A program made the position numbers and the translations under genes. The notes beneath the pieces were generated by a model. That model worked only from the letters and a program-made list of their open reading frames with translations. It made no database searches and was not told the origin of the DNA. From positions 1 through 64,000 of the forward strand of contig NZ_JAEPJQ010000005.1 in NCBI RefSeq assembly GCF_016827605.1: a DNA stretch of 64,000 nt. Reading direction: 5' to 3'. Source of the DNA: Hyunsoonleella ulvae (GTDB lineage: Bacteria; Bacteroidota; Bacteroidia; Flavobacteriales; Flavobacteriaceae). Position 1 is the first letter of the stretch, and every line of letters starts with the position of its first letter. Shown here in pieces: positions 50,370 through 59,534 of the stretch.

Positions 50370-51779
50370 ATGGATATAGGTAACATTGAACATATAAATT
50401 TAAGTGTAGATTTACAACAAGCCATTGATGCAGATATGGCTAACCATTTCTCAATCGTACCAAAAGAAATCACTAACGATACCTACGTTTTCTATTTTGA
50501 TGCATCTAAACTATCAGAAAAAGAGTCCATAAAAGAAGAGTTAAAACTCATTTTTAATAAAGCCATTATTTTAGAGGAGATCGACTCGTCATTGATAAAG
50601 AGAGCACTTTCCGTTTACTACAGAAAAAGTAATGAAGGTCCGAGATTGGTGTCTTATAAAAATGATTTTTTAGAAGATTTGATTTTTGAGGCTAAAAATA
50701 TAAATGCCAGTGATATACATATAGAAATATACGAAGACGATGTGCGTGTAAGACTTCGCGTAGATGGGCATCTTATTGAAAAAAACCACATTAAAAAAGA
50801 CAACTATTTAGAGTTGATAAATCAAATAAAAATTAAGTCTAATCTGGATATCACAGAAAAACGACTCCCCCAAGATGGCAGGATTGAATATGATGATTTT
50901 GATGTAAGGGTGTCCATACTACCAACCCACCATGGCGAAAAAGTAGTTATGCGGATATTAGGAAGAGATGCATCACATTTAAATATTAATAAGCTTGGAC
51001 TTGAACAAGACGATATAGCACTGTATATAGAAGCAGTTAAAAAACCTAACGGTATTGTACTTATTAGTGGACCAACAGGATCTGGAAAAACAACTACTCT
51101 CTATGCGACATTAAAACACCTTAACAATGTAAAACGCAATATAGTAACAGTAGAAGATCCTATTGAATATACATTAAAAGGTATTAATCAAGTACAACTA
51201 AAAGAAGATATAGGGCTTACGTTTACATCGGCGCTACGTTCGTTTTTAAGGCAAGACCCAGATATTATAATGCTTGGGGAAATAAGGGATGCGAAAACAG
51301 CGCAAATGGCCATTCGAGCATCGTTAACAGGACATTTAGTGTTATCAACAATCCATACCAACTCAGCCGTAGGCACCATTTCTAGATTAATAGATATGGA
51401 TATCCCTCCTTTTTTAATTGCTGAAACTATTAATATCTCGGTGGCACAACGCCTTTTAAGAGTGTTATGTGATACTTGTAAAAAAGAAGCCCCTTTTAAT
51501 GCAAAGGACTTACCAAAATCGTTTAAACCAGAATACGCAATAGAGAAACACTATACTGCTGTAGGGTGCAATGAATGCTACCATACAGGTTACAAAGGGC
51601 GTACAGCAATTTATGAAATATTGCCAATTACACATGACGTGGCAAGCGCCATTAAAAACAATACCCTGCAGCAACTGGATAGTATTAAAGGAAAACAACT
51701 ATCAGACAAAGCGTTTAGCCTATTATCTAAAGGTACTACCTCTTTAGATGAAATCTACCCCATACTCATTAACTCATAA
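50370..51779 (+). CDS. gspE: GspE/PulE-type secretion ATPase
   Basis: The 469-residue ATPase has Walker A SGPTGSGKTTT near residue 232-240, Asp box and Walker B (PDIIMLGEIRDAKTAQ), and the tetra-Cys zinc site LCDTC...GCNEC near 367-402, all typical of GspE. It drives pseudopilus assembly. The start ATG directly follows the peptidase stop. Confidence 0.96.
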   Translation: MDIGNIEHINLSVDLQQAIDADMANHFSIVPKEITNDTYVFYFDASKLSEKESIKEELKLIFNKAIILEEIDSSLIKRALSVYYRKSNEGPRLVSYKNDFLEDLIFEAKNINASDIHIEIYEDDVRVRLRVDGHLIEKNHIKKDNYLELINQIKIKSNLDITEKRLPQDGRIEYDDFDVRVSILPTHHGEKVVMRILGRDASHLNINKLGLEQDDIALYIEAVKKPNGIVLISGPTGSGKTTTLYATLKHLNNVKRNIVTVEDPIEYTLKGINQVQLKEDIGLTFTSALRSFLRQDPDIIMLGEIRDAKTAQMAIRASLTGHLVLSTIHTNSAVGTISRLIDMDIPPFLIAETINISVAQRLLRVLCDTCKKEAPFNAKDLPKSFKPEYAIEKHYTAVGCNECYHTGYKGRTAIYEILPITHDVASAIKNNTLQQLDSIKGKQLSDKAFSLLSKGTTSLDEIYPILINS

Positions 51780-51782
51780 ACT

Positions 51783-53720
51783 ATGTTAAACAGATTTATA
51801 TATACTTTTTTCTTTTGCGTCCTATGTCATGTAGGTTTTGCCCAAACACCTGTTGATGTGTTTACTAAAAAGCTTGATGAACTAGCGAAAATAAAAGAAG
51901 GCTTGAATGATAATGTGAGAATTGATTTATCGGGATTAACCCTCTATGATTTTATAAATGCAATAGCAGAAGAGCATGAATTAAATGTAAGTGTAGATTC
52001 TAATTTAAATCAATTAGTCACCAGTAATTTTTATGATGTTAATATAAAAGATGTATTTCTTTTTTTAATCCAAAAGCATAACCTAGATGTTAAGGTTATC
52101 AACAACATTATGGTATTTAATAAAAAGAAAGAAGAGGTTATTAAAATTCAGCCAAAACCTTTAAAGAAAATAGATGTTAGCTATAACGAAAGCAATAATT
52201 TTTTATCTGTTAAATTAAAAAATGATTCCTTACCTAGGGTGGCACAAGCCATTACGGATATTTCTAAAAAAAATGTAGTATTAGCACCAGATGTAAAAGC
52301 AGAAAAAGTATCAGCATATATTTTAAACAGACCCTTTGATCAGGTACTGGAAATGATGGCTAAATCCAATAATTTGGTACTTACAGTTGATGAGCATGAT
52401 AATTATTATTTAGAAAAAGATAACACACCTAAAGAAACTGCAAAACCAACTACACAAACCAGTAGAAGCAGAAGTAGACGAAGCGGTGCTTCTCAGAATA
52501 ACAAACTCCCAAGTAATCAAGAAGGAAACTATGAAATTGAAGTTGATGCGCAAGGTTTTTTGGATATTAAAGCTTTTGATGCTGATGCTGCGTCCATAAT
52601 TATGGACGTAGCAGAAAAATTAAATATTAACTATTTCATGTATAATACTCCAGCTGATGTTAGTACAACATTAATGGCTAAGGGTATTACATTTGATAAT
52701 TTGTTAAATCACCTATTCACTGGCGAGAATTATACCTATAAGAAAACTGGCGACTTGTATTTAATAGGTGAGCATGCAACACAAGGTTTACGAACAACAG
52801 AACTCATCCAATTAGAAAACAGAACTATTGAGACAGTTTTGGCAACGTTACCTTCTAATTTAACCCAAGGGCTTGAAATTAAAGAGTTTATTGAACTTAA
52901 TGGATTTGTAGTTTCTGGATCTAAAATCCATATTCAAGAGTTCAAGGATTATATTTATGAAATTGATTTGGTGGTACCTGTAATACAAATAGAGGTTATT
53001 ATCGTGCAATATCAGAAATCTTATGAAATACAAACAGGCTTACAGGCCGGTCTTAATAATGAAGCAGGAGCTGAAACCTCTGGTGTGTTGTTTCCCTCTA
53101 GTGATGTTGCGCTTAACGCAACATCAGTTAATGGCTTAATTGATGCGTTTAATGGGTTAGGTATTATTAATTTGGGCAAAGTATCAGAGCGGTTTTATTT
53201 AAACTTAAAAGCTCTAGAAAATAACTCATTAATAAAACTATCCTCAACACCTAAACTGGTTACCCTAAACGGACATGATGCCACATCCTCAATAGGTGAG
53301 ACAAATTATTATTTTGAGCAGAACAATAGATTGATTAACTCTGGAATAAACAACAACATTCTACAATCTGGAACTTGGAAATCAACCGAAGCTAATTTAA
53401 GTATTAGTATAAAACCCTTCGTTTCAAAGGATGAAAATGTAACATTAACCATTAGTGTAGAAAAAAGTTCGTTTTTAGGAAGAGCTGGAGAAAATGCACC
53501 TCCAGGAAAGTCTACTCAAAAATTTGAATCCTTAGTTAGAGTTAGAAATAATGAAATGGTTTTACTTGGTGGTTTAGATGAATTGGAAAATGAAAACTCT
53601 GGTACAGGCACGCCATTAATGTCTAGGATACCAATTATAAAATGGTTGTTTAGTGGCAGAACAAAACGTAAAGAAAAATCAAAATTACACATCTTTATTA
53701 AACCAACAGTAACCTATTAA
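51783..53720 (+). CDS. gspD: Secretin (GspD-like outer-membrane channel)
   Basis: The 645-residue protein has a signal peptide (to about 20), an STN/N0-type start (RIDLSGLTLYDFINAIAEE), N1-like domains with a Ser/Arg-rich linker (TSRSRSRRSG) near 225-240, and the secretin C-domain (GLDELENENSGTGTPLMSRI and LHIFIKPTVTY at the end). It forms the outer-membrane pore of the system. It is 3 nt after gspE. Confidence 0.94.
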   Translation: MLNRFIYTFFFCVLCHVGFAQTPVDVFTKKLDELAKIKEGLNDNVRIDLSGLTLYDFINAIAEEHELNVSVDSNLNQLVTSNFYDVNIKDVFLFLIQKHNLDVKVINNIMVFNKKKEEVIKIQPKPLKKIDVSYNESNNFLSVKLKNDSLPRVAQAITDISKKNVVLAPDVKAEKVSAYILNRPFDQVLEMMAKSNNLVLTVDEHDNYYLEKDNTPKETAKPTTQTSRSRSRRSGASQNNKLPSNQEGNYEIEVDAQGFLDIKAFDADAASIIMDVAEKLNINYFMYNTPADVSTTLMAKGITFDNLLNHLFTGENYTYKKTGDLYLIGEHATQGLRTTELIQLENRTIETVLATLPSNLTQGLEIKEFIELNGFVVSGSKIHIQEFKDYIYEIDLVVPVIQIEVIIVQYQKSYEIQTGLQAGLNNEAGAETSGVLFPSSDVALNATSVNGLIDAFNGLGIINLGKVSERFYLNLKALENNSLIKLSSTPKLVTLNGHDATSSIGETNYYFEQNNRLINSGINNNILQSGTWKSTEANLSISIKPFVSKDENVTLTISVEKSSFLGRAGENAPPGKSTQKFESLVRVRNNEMVLLGGLDELENENSGTGTPLMSRIPIIKWLFSGRTKRKEKSKLHIFIKPTVTY

Positions 53721-53727
53721 GTGGCAA

Positions 53728-54912
53728 ATGATAGATAACATAAAATCTATATTAAATCATTCAAAAGGGTATTACGTAATAGGAATTACTTCGATTTCTA
53801 GTGCTTTAAAATGTCATCTTATAGAGCTTTCCTATAAGAATGGTAACTTAAAATTAGAGCGTAGTTGTCCTTTGGAGAGTAATGATGCATCTTTTGTATC
53901 AAAACTAAATAAAGATTACCCAATAATTTTACATGTAGAAGGCGATAGTATCATTAATAAAGCTGTAGAAAACAAAGCAGGCTACAGAAAAAACTTAATA
54001 TTTAAAGCCAATCAGGACGATTTTTATTTTTACGAATACCATCAAAAAGAAACCATATATACATCAGTAGCAAGAAAGCAAAACATTAATGAACTAATAT
54101 CAAAAATAACTGCAAATGATAAATTTGTGGTACACCTTTCTTTTGGGCCTTTTGTAATGGCTAATTTAATACCTATGCTTGAAGATAGCAGTGAATTATC
54201 ATCTTCAAATTATAGTCTAAACATCGAAAACAAAAGTGTTTTTTCTTTTGAAAACAAGGGTGTAACAGATAAACAATATAATATAAATGGAGATGTTTTT
54301 AATGAAAAGGAAATAGCCCTGCTAGCTTCTTTTTTTGATTATAAATTTCCTAACAGCTTTGTTGAGTTTGACACAGGTTTTTTAGACAAAAATAAATCTG
54401 AAATAAAGTATAAAACATGGTTTAAAATAGCAGGTATTTTCACATTGGTATTTTTTTTAGTTACACTTTTTACCAGCCATCAATTCATGGATTATTACAA
54501 TAATAAACTAGCCGAAAAAAAATCACTTAGCCTCATTTCACAAAAAAATATAGAGAAGCTTAACGTTTTGAAAGAGGAAAAAACAGTAAAGGAAAAAATA
54601 TTACAATCCAGTGGCATAAATAACAACAGTTTTATCACAAAATATATCGCAGATATTGGCAATACAGTTCCAAAAAGCTTAAGTATAGCAGCAATACATG
54701 TAATGCCCAATCAAAAAAAAATAAAGCCTTCAGAAAAAATCAATTTTAACATAAATGCCATCAACATATCTGGTGTATCAATGGATGATAAAATGTTTAA
54801 TACATGGATTAAAAATATTGAAAGCTTGGAATGGATTAAAAAAATAAAGATTGAGGACTATTCTCAAGAAACTACCAGAGAAAATAATTTTTCCATTATA
54901 ATACAAATTTAA
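53728..54912 (+). CDS. GspL-like protein (actin-like N-part, one helix, PilN-like C-part)
   Basis: The 394-residue protein has an N-terminal cytoplasmic domain of about 225 residues in PilM/GspL style, one membrane helix (FTLVFFLVTLFTSHQF near 236-252), a coiled coil, and a periplasmic ferredoxin-like part (SITAIHV-type IAAIHVMPNQ). It should couple the ATPase to the pseudopilus. It lies 7 nt after the secretin gene and abuts the next gene. Confidence 0.75.
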   Translation: MIDNIKSILNHSKGYYVIGITSISSALKCHLIELSYKNGNLKLERSCPLESNDASFVSKLNKDYPIILHVEGDSIINKAVENKAGYRKNLIFKANQDDFYFYEYHQKETIYTSVARKQNINELISKITANDKFVVHLSFGPFVMANLIPMLEDSSELSSSNYSLNIENKSVFSFENKGVTDKQYNINGDVFNEKEIALLASFFDYKFPNSFVEFDTGFLDKNKSEIKYKTWFKIAGIFTLVFFLVTLFTSHQFMDYYNNKLAEKKSLSLISQKNIEKLNVLKEEKTVKEKILQSSGINNNSFITKYIADIGNTVPKSLSIAAIHVMPNQKKIKPSEKINFNINAINISGVSMDDKMFNTWIKNIESLEWIKKIKIEDYSQETTRENNFSIIIQI

Positions 54913-55440
54913 GTGTTTAAAAATTTTACATATAAACAAAAGTTCTTTGCTGTTATAATAGGTTTTATAATACTATTTATGGCGTCTTATAAAAAGACAT
55001 TTAAACATACCTTATTAGCAAAAAAAGAATTAAACCGTGTAGAGGAAAATTTATCCAATAACGAAAGTTTATTAATCAACTTAAGCTATTTAAAAGATGA
55101 AATCAATCATTTAAATAAAATAATTGGAGGGCAAACTAATAACCCACAACTAGTACAACAAAGTCTATTAGATTTTATTTCTCAAAAAGAGGCTGCTATA
55201 GATATTGTTTCTATTGAAGACGTTCATCTGTTCTCAGATAATGATTTCTTAATTTATTCCAATCAGATCCAATTAGAGGGAAATTATACAGATTTAATAC
55301 ATACCCTATACGAAATAGAGAAAAATTTTAAGGATTCAAGAGTAGCGAATGCTCATTTTTTTTCGAAAAAAAATTACAGAACCAATTCTAAAAAACTTTT
55401 TCTAAAAATAATTTTACAAAACTATGAAAACCTTAAGTAA
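54913..55440 (+). CDS. GspM/PilO-like inner-membrane protein
   Basis: The 175-residue protein starts at GTG 54913, with one N-terminal helix (FFAVIIGFIILFMASYKKTF), a coiled coil (LLAKKELNRVEENLSNNE) and a small alpha/beta domain. The order GspL then GspM is standard. It overlaps the next gene by 17 nt. Confidence 0.75.
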   Translation: MFKNFTYKQKFFAVIIGFIILFMASYKKTFKHTLLAKKELNRVEENLSNNESLLINLSYLKDEINHLNKIIGGQTNNPQLVQQSLLDFISQKEAAIDIVSIEDVHLFSDNDFLIYSNQIQLEGNYTDLIHTLYEIEKNFKDSRVANAHFFSKKNYRTNSKKLFLKIILQNYENLK

Positions 55441-56377
55441 GTATTTTACACTTTTTTTAGCATTATTGTGTGCTTGCGATGATATTTTGGAAGAAGACAT
55501 CACAAATGATACAGTACAAATAATAGCCCCTGTATCCAATGCGTCTATTGAAGGTAATACAGTTCTGTTTTTGTGGCAAAGCATAGATGGGGCTGATAGT
55601 TATAGAATTCAAATTACTAATGAAGAGCTAACAAGTACGATTGACACATTAGTATCCAATACAGAGTTAAAGTACACTTTAAATACAGGAAACTATCAAT
55701 GGCGTGTTAGGGCAGAAAATTTCGCATATCAATCTACTTACACATTCCCTGTGAATTTTTCAGTAAAAGAAACTAACGATTTATCTGGACAGTCTGTTGC
55801 ATTACAAGCTCCCTCAGAAAACCTATATACCAATACAGCGATTACTATTTTTAATTGGGATGCCATAAATACGGCAGAGCATTATAACTTTCAGTTGATA
55901 AAAAAAACAACTACGGGAGAGCAAACAATATTTCAAGAAGCAAATATTATGTCTAATGCTATTACCATCGAAGCTTCATTACTAAATGAAGATGCAGCTT
56001 ATGGATGGAGGGTAAAAGCAGTGAATACAACATCTGAAAGTGCGTTTTCAGAACGATCTTTCTATTTAGATACTACTGTTCCTAACCAACCAAGCCTATC
56101 TGAGCCAGCGAATGAAAATACTGTGTCTCCTTCAATCGTTACATTTAATTGGACCAATGGATCTGATACTGGAGCTGTAACATCTGAAATTACAAACACC
56201 TTGGACATAGCAACAGATAATAGTTTTAATAATATAATACACTCAGAAAATACAGTGAACAACACCTTACAATATGAGTTTACAACACCAAATACATATT
56301 ATTGGCGTGTTGTAGCTATGGATGCAGCCTCCAATAAAAGCGATTACAGCACAATAAGATCAATTATTGTTGAATAG
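55424..56377 (+). CDS. Lipoprotein with FN3-like repeats in the secretion operon
   Basis: The 317-residue protein has a lipoprotein signal (FTLFLALLCACDD, Cys ~17). Three similar beta modules follow, each with a core such as SIDGADSYRIQIT...GNYQWRVRAENFA, AINTAEHYNFQL...AYGWRVKAVN, and TPNTYYWRVVAMDAASNKSDYS. These are fibronectin type III-like. It is unusual in a secretion operon and may help the secretin or bind cargo outside the cell. It overlaps the GspM-like gene by 17 nt. Confidence 0.82.
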   Translation: MKTLSKYFTLFLALLCACDDILEEDITNDTVQIIAPVSNASIEGNTVLFLWQSIDGADSYRIQITNEELTSTIDTLVSNTELKYTLNTGNYQWRVRAENFAYQSTYTFPVNFSVKETNDLSGQSVALQAPSENLYTNTAITIFNWDAINTAEHYNFQLIKKTTTGEQTIFQEANIMSNAITIEASLLNEDAAYGWRVKAVNTTSESAFSERSFYLDTTVPNQPSLSEPANENTVSPSIVTFNWTNGSDTGAVTSEITNTLDIATDNSFNNIIHSENTVNNTLQYEFTTPNTYYWRVVAMDAASNKSDYSTIRSIIVE

Positions 56378-56381
56378 TTAC

Positions 56382-56876
56382 ATGAATAAAAAACATTTTA
56401 ATATAACTTTATTGGTATTACTTATCGTAATATGGGGAGGTGTTTTATATAAGCACTTTGGCAAGTCAAATGTAGTGGTAAATCCCCAAGAAAATAATAT
56501 AAATACTGTTGCTTACACACCAAAAGCTGCCTTCTCTAAGGATACCTTTACATTACAATTAATTAATAACAATCCTTTCAAGACGGCTATAAGTGTTAAT
56601 AAAAAATATAGCAAAACCATAGTGACACATAAAGCAAAGCCAAAAGTAAAACCAAAAACTAATGCCAAATTAGAATGGCCAAAAATAAAATATCATGGTT
56701 TTGTGAAAAGCAACTACCAGAATACTCCATTAATTCTATTAAATGTAGATAATGTGTTGTACAGAAAACGTGTAACGGAAAGTGTTAAAGGTATAACATT
56801 AGTTAAAGTGTACAACGATTCCTTAAAAGTATCCTATCAAAACAACATAAAAAACATAAAGAAAATTCATGACTAA
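56382..56876 (+). CDS. GspC-like periplasmic linker protein
   Basis: The 164-residue protein starts at ATG 56382 (MNKKHFNITLLVLLIVIWGG), has one N-terminal helix, a basic linker (KAKPKVKPKTN) and a small HR-type domain (WPKIKYHGFVKSNYQNTPLI, LLNVDNVLYRKRVTESVKG). GspC/PilP homology regions look like this. A TTG 15 nt upstream is less likely. It overlaps the Skp-like gene by 8 nt. Confidence 0.72.
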   Translation: MNKKHFNITLLVLLIVIWGGVLYKHFGKSNVVVNPQENNINTVAYTPKAAFSKDTFTLQLINNNPFKTAISVNKKYSKTIVTHKAKPKVKPKTNAKLEWPKIKYHGFVKSNYQNTPLILLNVDNVLYRKRVTESVKGITLVKVYNDSLKVSYQNNIKNIKKIHD

Positions 56877-57381
56877 TATTAATAAACTCCCAGTATTAAA
56901 TTTCATACTTTTATTGGTAATAAGTAGCATGCTACTTATCAATTACTTTTCCTCTAACCAGGATAATAATTTAGTTTACGTAGATAATATCCAACTTTTT
57001 AATGGATTTAATATGGTTAAGGATATTAAGCTTTTTGAAGAAGCTAAAATTAAAAAGCAAACCAAAATATTAGATAGTTTGTATGCAAGTTATAATGCTT
57101 TATCAGATAAAGAAAAAAAGCAAACAACCACAAAGCAGTTACAGCAACAAATAGCAATAAAGAGTAAGCAACTACAAGAGTTAAAGGATACATATAGCCA
57201 TAGTTTAAATGTGAATGTATGGAAAAGACTCAATGAATATATTGAGATGTATGCAAAGGAAAAAGGGTGTTCTGTTATTTTAGGAACAAGCGGTAAAGGT
57301 AATATAATGTATGCAAAAGATGCTATTAATATCACTGATAAAGTATTAGAATTTTCAAATAAAAAGTATGAGGGGAAATAG
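56869..57381 (+). CDS. OmpH/Skp-like periplasmic chaperone
   Basis: The 170-residue protein has an N-terminal signal or anchor helix (LNFILLLVISSMLLINYF), then YVDNIQLFNGFNMVKDIK, a long coiled coil (about 60-115) and the C-terminal KGCSVILGTSGKGNIMYAKDAI typical of OmpH. It probably helps secretin or cargo through the periplasm. It ends the compact secretion operon. Confidence 0.85.
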   Translation: MTNINKLPVLNFILLLVISSMLLINYFSSNQDNNLVYVDNIQLFNGFNMVKDIKLFEEAKIKKQTKILDSLYASYNALSDKEKKQTTTKQLQQQIAIKSKQLQELKDTYSHSLNVNVWKRLNEYIEMYAKEKGCSVILGTSGKGNIMYAKDAINITDKVLEFSNKKYEGK

Positions 57382-57471
57382 CGGGTTTTTCCTTAATTAT
57401 GTGATGGCTATACCCTACACATAAACAAATAGGCTTTACTACTTTTAGCTAGTATTTTAACACTAGTTTTT

Positions 57472-58068
57472 GTGATTTTAACAAGTAATAAAACCTGCCT
57501 TTTAATATTAATTTTCACATTTTGCTTATGTATATCATGTGGTAACTCCAATGATAAGAAAACACGATTAAGCTACAAATCTTTTAGTTTAAACCAGCGT
57601 GAGTGGAAGTCACAATCCATCACTCAATTTATAGGAGATATAAATTATACAGCTACAGAAGTCCCTATACAATACTATCTCTTAAAAAACAATCCAGGCA
57701 ATCATCAAAAAATAGATTCTCTATACAAATTAAGTAACAGAGAACGTGTTGTTGAAATAGAATTTCAACATGCGGATAATACAGATCTTTTAAAACAAGA
57801 ATACACCAACAGAAGTTACGAAGACGCTGTAAAATATATGGCGTTTACAATAGAAAAAGATTTTACTGCAGTAACCTCTTCAAACGATACTATACAATGT
57901 TCTGGAGTTAATTTTGAACGTAACTTTAAAATAGCACCTTTTAAAAGAGTGCTACTCTACTTTAATAATATTGATCCCAATGACCACATAAAATTACTGT
58001 ATCAAGACCATTTATTCCAAAATGGCATTATAAAATTTGATTTTAACGATAAACCTTTAAAACTATGA
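57472..58068 (+). CDS. Lipoprotein of unknown function
   Basis: The 198-residue protein starts at GTG 57472, with a lipoprotein signal (LLILIFTFCLCISCGNSND, Cys ~23). The mature part is mixed alpha/beta (SITQFIGDINYTATEVPIQY, AVKYMAFTIEKDFTAVTSSN). No family is recognised. It overlaps the next gene by 4 nt (ATGA-type), so it belongs with the fibre genes. Confidence 0.7.
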   Translation: MILTSNKTCLLILIFTFCLCISCGNSNDKKTRLSYKSFSLNQREWKSQSITQFIGDINYTATEVPIQYYLLKNNPGNHQKIDSLYKLSNRERVVEIEFQHADNTDLLKQEYTNRSYEDAVKYMAFTIEKDFTAVTSSNDTIQCSGVNFERNFKIAPFKRVLLYFNNIDPNDHIKLLYQDHLFQNGIIKFDFNDKPLKL

Positions 58069-59531
58069 TGAATCATATTAAACAAATATTAGTATTGATA
58101 TTGTTTTTAACAATATCAAAAACGTCTTTATCACAAGCTACTAACTTAGGTGATTTTAGTGGGACAAATGGAAATGATAACACGTTCATTGGCAAATATT
58201 CAGGTAATATAGCCACTGGTAACGGAAATACTTTTTTAGGGTATGGCAGCGGAAGAAAAACTACCTATGGGAATTATAATGTGTTTTTAGGGCTCAATTC
58301 AGGCAAGAACAATATTGGTGGCAACGGTAATGTTTTTTTAGGGATTAATAGTGGTTTTAATAACTCTGATGGTTCACATAACCTTTTTAATGGAACCTTC
58401 AGTGGGCAAAGCAACACAACTGGATATAGAAATGTGTTTTTAGGAAGTGAATCTGGGGGTACTAATACCACAGGTAAGGGTAATGTGTTTATAGGTTATG
58501 GAAGTGGGTATGGTAATAATAGTTCAGGATATAACACTTTTGTAGGTACTAATAGTGGACGCACCAATAAAGGTGGTGGAAATGTCTTTCTTGGAAACGC
58601 TAGTGGTTTCTACAATAATTGGGGGGCTGAAAATGTATTTGTAGGAACTAAAAGTGGTTATAAAAATAATAGTGGGTTTCATAATGTGTTTTTAGGTCAG
58701 CACAGTGGTACCAAGAATGAATCGGGATACAGAAATGTGTTTTTAGGTCCTTTTGCTGGAGGTACAAATATTTCAGGCCACAGTAACATTTTTATAGGAA
58801 ACTATGCTGGTTATAATGAATTGGGTAATAATAAATTATATATAGATAATTCGTCAACAAATACCCCTCTTATTTATGGCGATTTTAATCAAAATTTTGT
58901 AAACATTAATGGGAATTTAGGAATAGGAACCCAAACTCCTGCAGGAAAGCTTCATGTAGAGGGTTTAGTTGTAACACCTACTTTTAAGTTTTCCAACTCT
59001 TTTGGAGATCTACAAATGAGAAGAGTTGCAAGTAACGACCCTCAATATAGAAGAGCATTGGTGCCAAGTTATGTTGAAGCAACTGATAAATCATTATTAA
59101 TTATCAACTATGGGGGAGATTTTAATGAAGGCGTAAAAGTTCATGGATCAAAATTACATGTAGAAGGTAATCTAGCTATAGGAACTTCAGTTGTGCCTAG
59201 TGGATATAAATTAGCCATTGCAGGAAAAATGATAAGCGAAGAAGTAAAAGTTCAACTACAAACCGGTTGGCCAGATTATGTGTTCAATGCTAATTACAAC
59301 TTGCTAAGTTTAGAAGAATTAGAGGCTTATATATATACCAACAAGCATCTACCAAATATACCTTCTGCTCAGGAGGTAAAAGATAACAATGGTATTGAGC
59401 TTGGAGAGATGAATGCTAAACTCCTCGAAAAAATAGAAGAGCTCACACTATATATTTTACAACAACAAAAACAAATAGAATTGCAAAAGAATACGATTGA
59501 TGCAATTTTAGAAAAGCTTAAAGCAGAGTAA
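58065..59531 (+). CDS. Fibre-like surface protein with 13 Gly/Asn repeats
   Basis: The 488-residue protein has a signal peptide (to about 25). About 13 units of ~17 residues follow (residues ~30-260) with the pattern xxNVFLGxxSGxxNxxG, likely a beta-helical or trimeric shaft. The C-terminal part (from about 370) has GYKLAIAGKMISEEVKV, WPDYVF, HLPNIPSA and a coiled coil (LLEKIEELTLYILQQQ), shared with the next gene. The layout recalls phage tail fibres. It follows the secretion operon, so it may be secreted by it. Confidence 0.8.
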   Translation: MMNHIKQILVLILFLTISKTSLSQATNLGDFSGTNGNDNTFIGKYSGNIATGNGNTFLGYGSGRKTTYGNYNVFLGLNSGKNNIGGNGNVFLGINSGFNNSDGSHNLFNGTFSGQSNTTGYRNVFLGSESGGTNTTGKGNVFIGYGSGYGNNSSGYNTFVGTNSGRTNKGGGNVFLGNASGFYNNWGAENVFVGTKSGYKNNSGFHNVFLGQHSGTKNESGYRNVFLGPFAGGTNISGHSNIFIGNYAGYNELGNNKLYIDNSSTNTPLIYGDFNQNFVNINGNLGIGTQTPAGKLHVEGLVVTPTFKFSNSFGDLQMRRVASNDPQYRRALVPSYVEATDKSLLIINYGGDFNEGVKVHGSKLHVEGNLAIGTSVVPSGYKLAIAGKMISEEVKVQLQTGWPDYVFNANYNLLSLEELEAYIYTNKHLPNIPSAQEVKDNNGIELGEMNAKLLEKIEELTLYILQQQKQIELQKNTIDAILEKLKAE

Positions 59532-59534
59532 AAA

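Noticed and set aside
58155-58860. Regular DNA repeats that might suggest a CRISPR array
   Set aside because: The repeats are in frame, vary at codon third positions and encode a repetitive protein; there are no spacers of unrelated sequence between identical repeats.
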